From assembly GCF_017352135.1 (NCBI RefSeq), contig NZ_CP071454.1:62001-126000 (forward strand): a DNA stretch of 64,000 nt, given 5' to 3'. Below, one piece after another: positions 17,311 to 26,696 of this stretch (position 1 is its first letter; every line of letters begins with the position of its first letter). The notes under the pieces were generated by a model. That model was not told the origin of the DNA, did not search any database, and saw only the letters and a program-made list of their open reading frames with translations. This stretch comes from Rhizobium lentis. Lineage in GTDB: Bacteria; Pseudomonadota; Alphaproteobacteria; Rhizobiales; Rhizobiaceae. Position numbers and translations under genes: made by a program.

Positions 17311-18309
17311 GTGAGTGTCGGCCTGATTGCCCTCCTTGATGATGTCGCCGCGCTGGCGAAAGCGGCCGCTGCTTCTCTGGACGACGTGGTCGCCCAGGCG
17401 GGCAGAGCCGGCGCCAAAGCCGCCGGTGTCGTAATCGATGACGCAGCCGTCACGCCGCGTTATGTGACCGGCCTTTCGGCGGCGCGCGAACTGCCGATCA
17501 TCGCACGGATCGCTGCCGGTTCTCTCAAGAACAAACTTCTGTTCCTCCTGCCGGCCGCACTCGTCCTCAGCCTTCTCCTGCCGCAGGCTGTGACGCCGCT
17601 GCTCATGCTCGGTGGGCTCTACCTCTGCTACGAAGGCGCCGAAAAGGTCTACGAACTCGTCGTGCCGCACGCGGCCCATGCCCACGAGAACGCACTCGAG
17701 ACGATCAGCGTCGATCCCAAGACCTTCGAGGACGAAAAGGTTGCGAGCGCCATCAGGACCGATTTCATCCTGTCGGCAGAGATCATGGCGATCACCCTCG
17801 GCTCCCTGCCCGAGACCGGTCTGGCGATGCAGGCGCTGGTTCTCGCTTTGGTCGGCACCCTGATCACCGCTGCCGTTTACGGCGTCGTCGCCTTGATCGT
17901 GAAGGCGGACGATTTTGGCTTATGGCTGGCCCGGCGCTCCTCCCCGTCCCAGGCGGGCACGGTCCTACGCGTGCTGGGGCGCGGCCTGGTGCACGGCATG
18001 CCCTATCTTCTCAAGGTGCTCGGCCTGATCGGGACGGCGGCGATGATCTGGGTCGGCGGCGGCATTATTGTGCACGGCGCCGAAAGCTTCGGTTTCGCCT
18101 GGCTGAGCCATCTTCTCCACGATGCAGGCGAAGGCGCTGCGCATGCTATGCCGGCCATTGGCGGCCTGGTTTCCTGGCTGATCCAGGCTGTCGGTTCGGG
18201 TCTCGTCGGCATCCTCCTTGGGCTCGCGACCATCCCGGCCGTCGGCTATGCTGTAGCGCCCGCATGGCAGTGGTGCGTGGCGCGCCTGCGGAGGTTGAGG
18301 ACCGCGTGA
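17311..18309 (+). CDS. DUF808 family inner-membrane protein
   Basis: 332-residue integral membrane protein of the DUF808/YedI family. The N-terminus 'SVGLIALLDDVAALAKAAAASLDD' and the 'AGVVIDDAAVTPRYV' segment are hallmarks. About six to seven hydrophobic helices follow, with 'LFLLPAALVLSLLLPQ' and the C-terminal Gly-rich helices being clear. The biological role of the family is unknown. The GTG at 17311, with GAGAGG seven bases upstream, matches the usual MSVGL start; an in-frame ATG at 17296 exists. Confidence 0.88.
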   Translation: MSVGLIALLDDVAALAKAAAASLDDVVAQAGRAGAKAAGVVIDDAAVTPRYVTGLSAARELPIIARIAAGSLKNKLLFLLPAALVLSLLLPQAVTPLLMLGGLYLCYEGAEKVYELVVPHAAHAHENALETISVDPKTFEDEKVASAIRTDFILSAEIMAITLGSLPETGLAMQALVLALVGTLITAAVYGVVALIVKADDFGLWLARRSSPSQAGTVLRVLGRGLVHGMPYLLKVLGLIGTAAMIWVGGGIIVHGAESFGFAWLSHLLHDAGEGAAHAMPAIGGLVSWLIQAVGSGLVGILLGLATIPAVGYAVAPAWQWCVARLRRLRTA

Positions 18310-18494
18310 GTTTTGGAGCATTCACCTCCCGGCGGCAAACGAGACCCCGCGGCCCGACCAGATGTGTCGCCGATGCCGTCGCCATCAACCGGCATCCCTT
18401 TCATCATAGGAACGCTGCACGGCAAAAATTGCGTCCAGGTTTCGAAGACGGGCTGGCACCCCCCGGCACGCTCGGAAGGCGCGATGCATAAGCG

Positions 18495-18962
18495 CTACCG
18501 CAACGGCAGTTCGAAGCTCCGCTTCAGCGTTTCCATCGGCACATCGGTTTTGACGCTGAGGACGCTTGGAATGCGGGTCAGGTGATCGGCCTGAAAACGC
18601 CAGTAGCTGTGCAGGTCGGCAGTCACGATCCGAAGGACGGCATCGCATTCTCCCGTCGTTAGATAGCATTCCATCACTTCGGGAAACCGCCGGACGGCTT
18701 CGGCAAAGCGCAGCGTGACCTCCGCGTCCTGCGTTTTGAACCATACGCGGGCAAAAACCGTCAGGCCCGCCCCGACCTTCGCCGGATCCAGAACGGCGAC
18801 ATAGCGGTCGATAACGCCGGCCTCCTCAAGCAGCCGCACCCGGCGCAGGCAGGGTGACGGCGACAGCCCCACCTCCTTCGCCAGATCGACATTCGAGATA
18901 CGCCCATCGCGCTGAAGCACGCGCAGGATATGACGATCGATCGCGTCTAGAGCGATTGGCAT
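18495..18962 (-). CDS. Lrp/AsnC family transcriptional regulator
   Basis: 155-residue feast/famine regulator. The N-terminal HTH 'LDAIDRHILRVLQRDGRISNVDLAKEVGLSPSPCLRRVRLLEEAG' is textbook, and the C-terminal RAM domain ('VMECYLTTGECDAVLRIV') binds amino acids. It is divergent from the argininosuccinate synthase gene with 124 bases between them, which suggests amino-acid-responsive control of that gene. Confidence 0.93.
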   Translation of the reverse strand: MPIALDAIDRHILRVLQRDGRISNVDLAKEVGLSPSPCLRRVRLLEEAGVIDRYVAVLDPAKVGAGLTVFARVWFKTQDAEVTLRFAEAVRRFPEVMECYLTTGECDAVLRIVTADLHSYWRFQADHLTRIPSVLSVKTDVPMETLKRSFELPLR

Positions 18963-18989
18963 TTAATAGCTCTCTTTGATTCACTATCG

Positions 18990-19000
18990 GCATGATATGC
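18990..19000. promoter_or_regulatory. Candidate Lrp-type operator
   Basis: GCAT-GAT-ATGC is a perfect 4+4 dyad in the Lrp/argG divergent gap and is followed by an A/T-rich run, as in many Lrp/AsnC sites. No experimental support can be seen. Confidence 0.35.
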
Positions 19001-19086
19001 TAAATTTTCGCAATTTCTCGGACGTTTCGCAAGCTCATTGCGCGTGACTTGACCTATCGTTTCAGTCGTCAATATGGAGACGGCTG

Positions 19087-20301
19087 ATGGCAAGGAAGAT
19101 AGAGAAGATCGTGCTCGCTTATTCGGGCGGACTGGATACATCGGTCATTCTCAAATGGCTGCAGGAGACCTACGGATGCGAGGTCGTGACCTTCACCGCC
19201 GATCTCGGCCAGGGCGACGAACTCGAACCCGCGCGGGCAAAGGCGGCGATGTTTGGAGTCAAGGACATCCGCATCGTTGATCTGCGTGAGGAATTCGTCC
19301 GCGACTTCGTCTTTCCGATGCTGCGGTCAAACGCGCTCTATGAGGGGCAGTATCTCCTCGGCAGTTCGATCTCCCGGCCGCTGATTGCCAAGCATCTTGT
19401 CGCCATTGCCCGGGAGGCTGGCGCGGATGCTGTTGCCCATGGTGCAACAGGCAAAGGCAATGACCAGATCCGGCTCGAGCTTGCCGTCAATGCGCTCGCT
19501 CCGTCGATCGAGGTGATTGCTCCGTGGCGCCAATGGAATATCCGCTCACGCATGCAGCTTCTGGAATATGCCGGGAAGCATCGGATCCCCGTGCCGAGCG
19601 ACAAGCGCGGCGAGGCGCCGTTCTCGATCGACGCCAACCTCCTGCACACCTCGACCGAAGGCAAGGTTCTTGAAAATCCGGCGGAGGTCGCACCCGATCA
19701 TATCTATCGGCGCACAGTCGATCCCATCGACGCTCCCGATGCCCCCGAGATCGTCACCATCGGTTTCGAGAACGGTGACCCGGTTTCCCTGGACGGACAG
19801 ATCATGACTCCGGCGGCATTGCTGACACAACTCAACGAATTGGGCGGCCGGCATGGCATCGGGCGGCTCGATCTGGTTGAAAACCGTTGCATCGGCATGA
19901 AGTCGAGGGGAGTGTACGAGACGCCGGGAGGAACGATCCTTCTTACCGCGCATCGCGGGATTGAATCGATCACGCTCGATCGCGCCGCCATGCATCTGAA
20001 GGATGAGATCATGCCCCGCTACGCCGAGCTGATCTACAACGGCCTCTGGTTCGCACCCGAGCGGGACATGCTGCAAGCCCTGATCGACCGAAGCCAGGCC
20101 TTCGTCAGCGGCGAAGTGACGATGAGGCTCTATAAGGGAAGCGCCTCTGTTATTTCTCGTACTTCGCCTTGCTCACTCTATTCCGCCGACCTCGTCACCT
20201 TCGAGGAAAGCTCGATCGCCTATGACCATCTTGATGCCGAAGGTTTCATCAGGCTCAAGGGATTACGGCTTAGAAATTGGGCAGTCCGCAATGGACGATG
20301 A
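19087..20301 (+). CDS. argG: Argininosuccinate synthase
   Basis: 404-residue enzyme that joins citrulline and aspartate using ATP, the seventh step of arginine synthesis. The ATP pyrophosphatase motif '[10 protein letters not shown]' (residues 11-20), '[12 protein letters not shown]', '[12 protein letters not shown]' and '[13 protein letters not shown]' are all intact. The sequence as I recall it differs clearly from the usual chromosomal rhizobial ArgG (which begins MASHKDVKKVVLAYSGG), and the gene has its own Lrp neighbour. It may therefore be a second, separately regulated copy; this is inference. Full length, no lesion seen. Confidence 0.95.
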   Translation: MARKIEKIVLAYSGGLDTSVILKWLQETYGCEVVTFTADLGQGDELEPARAKAAMFGVKDIRIVDLREEFVRDFVFPMLRSNALYEGQYLLGSSISRPLIAKHLVAIAREAGADAVAHGATGKGNDQIRLELAVNALAPSIEVIAPWRQWNIRSRMQLLEYAGKHRIPVPSDKRGEAPFSIDANLLHTSTEGKVLENPAEVAPDHIYRRTVDPIDAPDAPEIVTIGFENGDPVSLDGQIMTPAALLTQLNELGGRHGIGRLDLVENRCIGMKSRGVYETPGGTILLTAHRGIESITLDRAAMHLKDEIMPRYAELIYNGLWFAPERDMLQALIDRSQAFVSGEVTMRLYKGSASVISRTSPCSLYSADLVTFEESSIAYDHLDAEGFIRLKGLRLRNWAVRNGR

Positions 20302-20385
20302 GCGTCTGATCTTACCGCTGCTGTTGGGCCGCATGTTGGATTCTCGCGTAGCCGAGCCCATCAACGCGCCCATGGGAAATCGCAC

Positions 20386-20436
20386 AAATCGATTTCAAAC
20401 GATTTTAAAAAAACGGGCCAAAAAACTAATCGATTT
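20386..20436. promoter_or_regulatory. AT-rich island with repeated AATCGATTT
   Basis: AATCGATTT occurs at 20387-20395 and again at 20428-20436, 41 bases apart (four helical turns), in a strongly AT-rich stretch with long A and T runs (20380-20500). It lies between argG and a small orphan gene and is the probable promoter of the latter. Confidence 0.4.
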
Positions 20437-20528
20437 TAATTTTATCTTTGAATTTTTCTTGTTGCGACGCAAAAGAATTTAGCCATTAACTTCCGCATAT
20501 GCTCAGTGTGTTCTTTGGAGGGACTCGC

Positions 20529-20702
20529 ATGACTGTGACATTTCCGTTGACCGAAAAGCGCGACGCGGAGGAGTTGCTGAAGCACTTGACGGCGCACAAA
20601 CTCAGCTTTCCCGGAAACTGTGTCGTGTCGCTCAAGGCGCACGTCGCCCACGTCTCGTCCTCTCATACAACAGCACTCGGCACTGCCCGTACCGCCTGGT
20701 AG
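20529..20702 (+). CDS. Small hypothetical protein
   Basis: 57-residue protein (MTVTFPLTEKRDAEELLKHL start) with an amphipathic N-terminal half and a His/Ser-rich C-terminal half. GGAGG lies nine bases before the ATG, an unusually strong ribosome site, and an AT-rich promoter island lies upstream, which supports real expression. No domain is recognised. Confidence 0.55.
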   Translation: MTVTFPLTEKRDAEELLKHLTAHKLSFPGNCVVSLKAHVAHVSSSHTTALGTARTAW

Positions 20703-20809
20703 GATTGAATTTCCCGAGGTTTTCCTGCAAAAAATTCCTGTTCCGGGCGCTGCCGACGGCGATGAGAACCTGTGCTCCCGGCCGCACGATGGGAAACTCA
20801 TACCGCGTC

Positions 20810-21604
20810 ATGACCACTCCGACAGCAATGTCCCATCTTAGACAGGGCGTGCTCGCCGCGGCCATGATGCTGGCTGCGATGATGACGTTCCTGGATCAAG
20901 CGCATGCCGAGCCATGCGAACAGGAAACTTTCGACGAGGCGACATACGTCATCTGCACTCTGGAACCGGGAAAAGCCGACCTGCGTCTGTTCTGGAAGGA
21001 CGCCGATGGTGAGCCATATCGCGCTTTTTCAAGCCTGGCCGAAGTCATTGGCGCCGAGGGAAAGAGGCTGGCCCTGGCGGTCAACGCCGGCATGTACCGG
21101 GCCGATTTTTCGCCGATGGGCCTATATGTCGAGAATTCCAAGGAATTGAAACCTGCCAATACGGCAGAGGCCGGAGGCTCTCTCGGTCGGGTCCCGAATT
21201 TCTACAAGAAGCCGAACGGCGTGTTCTTTCTTGGCGAAGCAGACGCCGGCATACTTCCGACCGGGGAGTTTCTAAAGCGCGCGCCCAAGGTGCGGTTCGC
21301 CACGCAGTCCGGCCCGATGCTCGTCATCGCCGATAAGCTGAACCCGATCTTCATCGCCGGGTCGACGGACCGAACCCGCCGAAGCGGGGTCGGCGTCTGC
21401 ACGGACGGTGCGGTTCGCTTCGCGATCAGCGAAGACGGGGTCAATTTCTACGATTTCGCGCGGCTCTTCCGCGACCGGCTGAAATGCCACGACGCGCTGT
21501 TTCTCGATGGTGGACGAGGTGTTGGGCTTTACTATCCAGCCATGGGCCGCAACGACCGCTCCTGGCACGGCGGCTACGGCCCCATCTTCGGGCTGGTGGA
21601 ATAG
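20810..21604 (+). CDS. Secreted phosphodiester glycosidase family protein (DUF2233/NAGPA)
   Basis: 264-residue exported protein. A signal peptide (about residues 1-31, ending 'DQAHA') precedes a NAGPA-like domain with 'LAVNAGMY', 'PMGLYVENSKEL', 'NGVFFLGE', 'TQSGPMLV', 'RRSGVGVC' and 'LFLDGGRGVGLYYP', which match the conserved blocks of DUF2233. The family is related to the enzyme uncovering mannose-6-phosphate; the bacterial substrates are mostly unknown and may be cell-wall glycans. The start is uncertain: in-frame ATGs exist at 20789, 20810 and 20828. Confidence 0.85.
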   Translation: MTTPTAMSHLRQGVLAAAMMLAAMMTFLDQAHAEPCEQETFDEATYVICTLEPGKADLRLFWKDADGEPYRAFSSLAEVIGAEGKRLALAVNAGMYRADFSPMGLYVENSKELKPANTAEAGGSLGRVPNFYKKPNGVFFLGEADAGILPTGEFLKRAPKVRFATQSGPMLVIADKLNPIFIAGSTDRTRRSGVGVCTDGAVRFAISEDGVNFYDFARLFRDRLKCHDALFLDGGRGVGLYYPAMGRNDRSWHGGYGPIFGLVE

Positions 21605-21838
21605 GAAGCGAAGGAACTTCATCGAGCTCCGCGATCTCGTCACCCCGCCTTTGTATTTGGCCGGACGTCGATATCGACCTCAACCGCTCGTCAGCGTCTA
21701 TATCGCCTCCCCTGCGTATCCGCCGCTTTCCTGCGGTTCAGGCCGGCATCGAGCGCCTGACGGGCTCCGGCCCTGATCTTGATCGGCGGCGGCCTGCTGC
21801 TGCTTCGCTGATGGCATCTCAGCCTTAGACCAGCCGCT

Positions 21839-23719
21839 CTAGGCCGCAGGTGAGGCCGGCGATGGTTCGTCGATATCTTCGGGAATGAAACCGCCGGTTT
21901 GGCGTTTCCACAGGCGGGCAAACAACCCCTCCCGTTCGACCAGTTCCTCCGGCCTGCCCTCTTCCACGATGCGTCCGCGATCGATCACGATGATCCGATC
22001 CATCTTGGCGATGGTCGAAAGGCGATGGGCGATGGCGATCACCGTCTTTCCCTCCATGACGAGGTTCAGCCTTTCCTGGATGGCGGCTTCGGATTCGCTG
22101 TCGAGCGCGGAGGTCGCCTCGTCGAGCACCAGGATCGGCGCGTCCTTCAGCAGAACGCGGGCGATCGCCACGCGCTGCCGCTGGCCGCCTGACAGTTTGA
22201 TGCCGCGATCGCCGACGAAAGCGTCATAGCCCTTACGTCCTTCTCCATCGGCAAGATCGGCAATGAAGCCATCGGCGCTCGCCATCTTTGCCACCTCTTC
22301 GATCTCATGCCTTGTCGCCTCCGGCCGGCCGTAACGGATGTTGTCGCCGACGGAGCGGTGCAGCAGCGCGACGTCCTGCGCGATGACCCCGATGGCGCGG
22401 CGAAGACTTGCCTGCGTCACCGCGCGAATATCCTTCCCGTCAATCAGGATCGCACCATCACAGATGTCATAGAAGCGCAGCAACAGATTTGCGAGCGTCG
22501 TCTTGCCTGCGCCGGAGAGGCCAACCAAGCCCACCTTCTCGCCTGGCCGGACCGTCAGCGACAATTCGTTTATGACGGGCTTGCCTGACTTGTAGGCAAA
22601 GCCGACCTTTTCAAAGCGGATTTCCCCGCGGCTGACCGTGAGGCTTTCCGCATCCGGCCGGTCGGTGATCGTCGGCGGCGTCGTCAGGACGGGCATCGCG
22701 TCCTTAATGGTACCGAGCGCCTTGAAAATCTGCTGGCCCATCTGAAGGAAGGTGAAGGACCCTGCTGAGAGGCGCTGGAGGATATAAACCGTCGCCACGA
22801 AATCGCCCACGGTCAGAAACCGGTCAAACAGACCCCAGAAGCCGATCCCCAGCATGACGAGCCAGAGCAGCATGTTGAGGCTGATGACAACCAGCTCCGT
22901 CGTCCGGTAGATGCGCTGCTCATGATGAAGCGTATGCACTGCCTTTGACATGATCTTCCTGAGCGCGCCGGCCTCACTGTCTTCGGCGGCAAACTGCTTG
23001 ACCATCTGAATGTTGCCGTAAATGTCCGTCAGCGCACCCGAAACCAGGCTGTTCTGCTTTGCCGAGCGCCGGGAACGCTCGGTGAATTCGGGCACGACCT
23101 TGACGGTGAACAGCACATTGACCACCACCCAGGCGATGACCGGCAGCGCCAATTGCCACGACACCGCGAGCAGAAGCAGAACCGAGCCGACAATCTGGAG
23201 GAGGAAGCGTGGCGCCGTTTGAAATCCGATGAGAATCTGTTGCTGAACCGCATTGGCCACCTGGCCGAGTCGAGATGCGACCTGACCGGCGAAAAGATCA
23301 TGGAAGAAGGCGAGATCTTGCCGTTCGATGGCCTTGTGGCCTTGCCATTGTATGGCGATCGGCAGGCTGATGCCGATCGTATGTGAGTTCAGAATATTGG
23401 TGACGTAGAAGAAAATAGGCATCACCGGAAAGATCAGAAGAGCCAGAAATGCCAACAGCAAAAAGCGGCTCTGAACGAACTGCTCGACGCCCTGCGTCGT
23501 CACGCCGTCGACGATTACAGACAGCCCCCAGATGATTGTCAGGTTGATCGCTTCGACCGCCATCGATGTGAGCGCCATGGCGATGACGACGCCCCGAAGC
23601 ATTTGGATGAAATGCCAAAGGACGGCCACAGGCCCCTTGGAAGGCAGCGGCCGATAGGGAATGTCAAGCGGCCGGATCCAGGTTTCGAAGGGACGATAGA
23701 TCGCATCGGAAATCGCCAT
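21839..23719 (-). CDS. ABC exporter, fused permease-ATPase
   Basis: 626-residue half-transporter that would work as a dimer in the inner membrane. The N-terminal 330 residues contain about six transmembrane helices. The ATPase follows with Walker A 'GLSGAGKTT', signature 'LSGGQRQR', Walker B 'ILVLDEATSALD' and the H-loop 'AIAHRLSTI'. The sequence belongs to the lipid/multidrug exporter class (MsbA-like). The substrate is unknown. It is divergent from the GFA gene. Confidence 0.92.
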   Translation of the reverse strand: MAISDAIYRPFETWIRPLDIPYRPLPSKGPVAVLWHFIQMLRGVVIAMALTSMAVEAINLTIIWGLSVIVDGVTTQGVEQFVQSRFLLLAFLALLIFPVMPIFFYVTNILNSHTIGISLPIAIQWQGHKAIERQDLAFFHDLFAGQVASRLGQVANAVQQQILIGFQTAPRFLLQIVGSVLLLLAVSWQLALPVIAWVVVNVLFTVKVVPEFTERSRRSAKQNSLVSGALTDIYGNIQMVKQFAAEDSEAGALRKIMSKAVHTLHHEQRIYRTTELVVISLNMLLWLVMLGIGFWGLFDRFLTVGDFVATVYILQRLSAGSFTFLQMGQQIFKALGTIKDAMPVLTTPPTITDRPDAESLTVSRGEIRFEKVGFAYKSGKPVINELSLTVRPGEKVGLVGLSGAGKTTLANLLLRFYDICDGAILIDGKDIRAVTQASLRRAIGVIAQDVALLHRSVGDNIRYGRPEATRHEIEEVAKMASADGFIADLADGEGRKGYDAFVGDRGIKLSGGQRQRVAIARVLLKDAPILVLDEATSALDSESEAAIQERLNLVMEGKTVIAIAHRLSTIAKMDRIIVIDRGRIVEEGRPEELVEREGLFARLWKRQTGGFIPEDIDEPSPASPAA

Positions 23720-23933
23720 GGGCTGCTCGTATCAAAATCGGGAGATGGTGCAGACTCGACTGCGGGAGCCCGCATGGGATCATCTTCCGAATGCAATCTC
23801 AATTAGAAATTTCAGAAAAACCTGCAAACGTGCGTGTTGCAAAAGCGGATTTGGAATGCCGGCAGCATCGATTGCGATCCCCGCGCGATTGGGGCAGGAT
23901 GCGATCCTCGAAGAGGGAGCAGGAACGGCGCTC

Positions 23934-24335
23934 ATGCTGAGGGGATCATGCCATTGCGGCAAAACGAGCTGGACACTCGAAGGTGATCCCGGCTCGGTCA
24001 CTGCCTGCAACTGCACCCTCTGCCGACGCTACGGCGTTTTGTGGGCCTATGATTACGAAGGAGAGCGCATCGCGCTTGCCGGCGAAACCGCCTCCTACAC
24101 CCGATCCGGCAGAGACAACCCGTCACTCGAAATATTGTTCTGCCCGTCCTGCGCCTGTGTGCTCAGCTGGCGCGGCCTTCGCCTGCAAAAGGATGGCCGC
24201 CGCCGGATGGCCGTCAACATCCGGCTTGCGCCGCCGGATCTCGTCGCCGACCTGCCGATCGATCATTTCGACGGCTTGAACACGTTTGAGGATCTCGCAT
24301 CCGACGGACGCTGCGTGCGCGATCTCTGGTTCTGA
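23934..24335 (+). CDS. GFA domain protein (CENP-V/formaldehyde-activating type)
   Basis: 133-residue zinc-binding protein. 'GSCHCGKTSW' near the N-terminus, 'CNCTLCRRYG' and 'FCPSCACVLSW' supply the cysteine sets that bind zinc in the Gfa/CENP-V family, first linked to glutathione-formaldehyde adduct formation although most members have no proven activity. The ATG at 23934 begins exactly at the domain; the open frame upstream does not look like protein. Confidence 0.85.
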   Translation: MLRGSCHCGKTSWTLEGDPGSVTACNCTLCRRYGVLWAYDYEGERIALAGETASYTRSGRDNPSLEILFCPSCACVLSWRGLRLQKDGRRRMAVNIRLAPPDLVADLPIDHFDGLNTFEDLASDGRCVRDLWF

Positions 24336-24361
24336 CAGCTAGTCATCTCGGCATCAGCGGC

Positions 24362-24835
24362 TCAGCCGCGCCGGGCCGCCTCGATCGCCGCGACGTCGAT
24401 TTTCTTCATGGTCATCATCGCGTCGAAAGCTCGCTTTGCCTGATCACCGCCTGCCGCGAGCGCTTCTGAGAGCACGCGCGGCGTGATCTGCCACGACACT
24501 CCCCACCTGTCCTTGCACCAGCCGCATTCGCTCTCCTGGCCGCCATTGCCGACGATGGCGTTCCAATAGCGGTCGGTTTCTTCCTGATCGTCGGTTGCGA
24601 TCTGAAATGAAAAAGCCTCGTTGTGTTGGAATACGGGACCGCCGTTCAGACCGATGCAGGAGACACCCGCAACGGTGAATTCGACGACCAATACGTCTCC
24701 CTGCTTGCCCTCGGGGTAATCTCCCGGTGCGCGAATGACGGCTCCAACCTCGCTGTCGGGAAAGGTCGCGGCATAGAAGTGGGCGGCAGCCTCCGCCTCC
24801 TTGTCGTACCATACGCAAATCGTGTTCTTTGCCAT
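24362..24835 (-). CDS. VOC/PhnB-like glyoxalase-fold protein
   Basis: 157-residue protein of the PhnB/3-demethylubiquinone-methyltransferase-like branch of the vicinal oxygen chelate superfamily. 'CVWYDKEAEAAAHFYAATFPDSEV', 'FQHNEAFSFQIATDDQEETDRYWN' and 'CKDRWGVSWQITP' are the usual conserved blocks. The family's enzymatic role is not settled. AAAGGAT before the ATG supports the start. Confidence 0.9.
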   Translation of the reverse strand: MAKNTICVWYDKEAEAAAHFYAATFPDSEVGAVIRAPGDYPEGKQGDVLVVEFTVAGVSCIGLNGGPVFQHNEAFSFQIATDDQEETDRYWNAIVGNGGQESECGWCKDRWGVSWQITPRVLSEALAAGGDQAKRAFDAMMTMKKIDVAAIEAARRG

Positions 24836-25165
24836 TGCGCGATCCTTTCGCTCTTAATCGCCTTCCAGTGACATAAGAGGCAAACCATCATTCTCCAGGC
24901 CACGCATGCTATTTCATGGGAAGTTGCCACTCCCAATCACAGGAACGACGCGAGAGGTGGCAGCTCCAGGAGCCGAGGCCCATGGACGCGCGCATATCGA
25001 GGCCGACATGCGGCGGTCCGGGCACGACAGCTTGCATAAGAACAATGATCTACGACCGCCGTATGAATCAAATTCTTAAGCGCGCGGTTTTGGTGTCCTT
25101 CAAACGAAACCCGTGTCAGACTGTCCAGACCGCACATCGCGCGACGATCGAAAAGGCCCGAAGCC
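24836..25165. other. Non-coding gap
   Basis: 330 bases between the VOC gene and a small orphan gene, both transcribed away from it. Promoters are expected; no gene, repeat or RNA is visible. Confidence 0.45.
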
Positions 25166-25381
25166 ATGCACAAATTCACCGTATCCATCATCCGGGAGAT
25201 TGAGGCTGATACTGCGGAAGAGGCCGCCCTGCTCTTGTATCAGGAACTCTCAAAGGGACCGCTCCCGGATCGCTACCTGGTCATCGATGAGACGAAAGCA
25301 ACCACGGAGGTGAAGCTGGATCGGGAAAAGGCGGATGAATTCGCCAGCATCGACCATACTGCCGACCCCGGCAACTGGTAG
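25166..25381 (+). CDS. Small hypothetical protein
   Basis: 71-residue soluble protein beginning MHKFTVSIIREIEADTAEEAALLLYQEL, a beta-strand plus helix layout that recalls small dodecin-like or AT-hook-free rhizobial orphans. The strand-helix-strand pattern ('YLVIDETKATTEVKLD') looks natural. It is followed 17 bases later by the next small membrane protein gene, so they may be co-transcribed. No function can be given. Confidence 0.65.
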   Translation: MHKFTVSIIREIEADTAEEAALLLYQELSKGPLPDRYLVIDETKATTEVKLDREKADEFASIDHTADPGNW

Positions 25382-25398
25382 GATCGGGCGAGCCGAGC

Positions 25399-25761
25399 AT
25401 GCTAGAATACGATCCGCATTACCCGACGATCCTGCCGCCGGGCATTGCGCTTGCGCTTGTCTTCGTGCTGAACATCCTGGCTCCTCTCTTGGCCATCTTC
25501 GTTGCGCGCAGGATGAAGCGGCGCAGGTGGATGTCGCATGCAGTCGCATTCCTGTGGGTGCTCCTGTCGACATTTGTTTTGGGCGAATTGGCACTGCCGA
25601 CCACGGCGCCGGACGAGGCGTCCGGACCTGGCGACGGATTCCTCCTGCTTCCTATCGTGGCGGAAACGCCGATTGTGCTCCTAGTTTACGTGCTCGTTTT
25701 GCTGTTCCTGCGCTTTGGCGGTTCAGCAGCCGGGCAAGACAGAACCGAACTATTTCGATGA
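25399..25761 (+). CDS. Small membrane protein
   Basis: 120-residue protein with three hydrophobic segments: about residues 14-36, 44-64 and 82-106. A basic cluster (RRMKRRR) after the first indicates the cytoplasmic side. No family is recognised. It lies directly after the 71-residue orphan and probably belongs to the same transcript. Confidence 0.65.
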   Translation: MLEYDPHYPTILPPGIALALVFVLNILAPLLAIFVARRMKRRRWMSHAVAFLWVLLSTFVLGELALPTTAPDEASGPGDGFLLLPIVAETPIVLLVYVLVLLFLRFGGSAAGQDRTELFR

Positions 25762-25880
25762 GCGGTGTTCTGCTGCGCCATCGCGGGCAGCAATCCGGCT
25801 TTGCACCGGTCCCGAACTGCGGTAGTGGCGAGATCAGATCCTCCGCGCCGTAAATGTGGATAGCGCCACAAGGAAAGAAC

Positions 25881-26663
25881 GTGACCTCACCTGTCAAAAT
25901 CGCCGTCGCCGGTGCGAACGGCCGGATGGGCCGCGCCATCCAGTCCTTGCTGGGGGCCGATCCGGGTTTTGCCTTCGTCGGCGGCATCGGGCGTCCGGGC
26001 TCTGTGGGCGCGGGGCTGATCGATCGTGCGGCCGCGATCGGTGTGGCGGATGTGATCCTGGACTTCACCACCGGCAGCGCGGCGGCAGAGCTCGCCGGCC
26101 TGTGCGCGTTGGCCGGCGGACCGGCGCTGGTCATCGGGGCAACCGGCTTCGAGCCCGACGAGTTGGAGCGGATCGGCGAGGCCGCCGGCCGCGTCCCTAT
26201 CCTGCGCTCCGGCAATTTCTCCATTGGCCTCAACATGCTGGTTGGCCTCGTCGAGCAGGCCGCGCGCGCCCTTCCCGCTGAGGGTTGGGATATCGAAATC
26301 CTCGAGGCCCATCACGCGCGGAAAATCGACGCGCCGTCCGGAACGGCGCTAATGCTGGGCAATGCCGCCGCCGCCGGCCGCGGCGTGTCGCTCGCTTCCG
26401 TCGAGCGACGCGCTCGGGACGGCATCACCGGCAAGCGCCCGCCCGGCGAAATCGGCTTCGCGGTGCTGCGCGCCGGTGGCATCATCGGAGAGCACAGCGT
26501 CCTCTTCGCCGCCGCCGAGGAGGTTATAACGCTCTCCCATTCCGCCCTCGACCGCGCCATGTTCGCCCGCGGCGCGCTTGCCGCCGCCCGCTGGCTCGCA
26601 GGCCGCGCCCCGGGCGAATACAGCATGCGGGATGTGCTGGGACTGGCGCCGGGCGGCCGCTGA
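25881..26663 (+). CDS. dapB: 4-hydroxy-tetrahydrodipicolinate reductase
   Basis: 260-residue NAD(P)H-dependent enzyme of the diaminopimelate/lysine pathway. '[12 protein letters not shown]' (nucleotide-binding loop), 'DFTTGSAA', 'GATGF', '[11 protein letters not shown]' and the signature '[15 protein letters not shown]' with its catalytic His and Lys are all present. The GTG at 25881 follows AAGGAAAG and is preferred over an ATG nine codons upstream. The sequence looks unlike the standard rhizobial DapB as I recall it, so it may be a second copy. No other dap genes are adjacent. Confidence 0.88.
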   Translation: MTSPVKIAVAGANGRMGRAIQSLLGADPGFAFVGGIGRPGSVGAGLIDRAAAIGVADVILDFTTGSAAAELAGLCALAGGPALVIGATGFEPDELERIGEAAGRVPILRSGNFSIGLNMLVGLVEQAARALPAEGWDIEILEAHHARKIDAPSGTALMLGNAAAAGRGVSLASVERRARDGITGKRPPGEIGFAVLRAGGIIGEHSVLFAAAEEVITLSHSALDRAMFARGALAAARWLAGRAPGEYSMRDVLGLAPGGR

Positions 26664-26696
26664 GAAGCGGCTGAATACAAAGCCTTGAATCAATTT

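Noticed and set aside
21839..23719. Reading the ABC exporter as an RTX (type I) exporter
   Set aside because: It has no peptidase C39-like N-terminus and no adjacent adaptor gene; the sequence is of the MsbA-like lipid/multidrug class.
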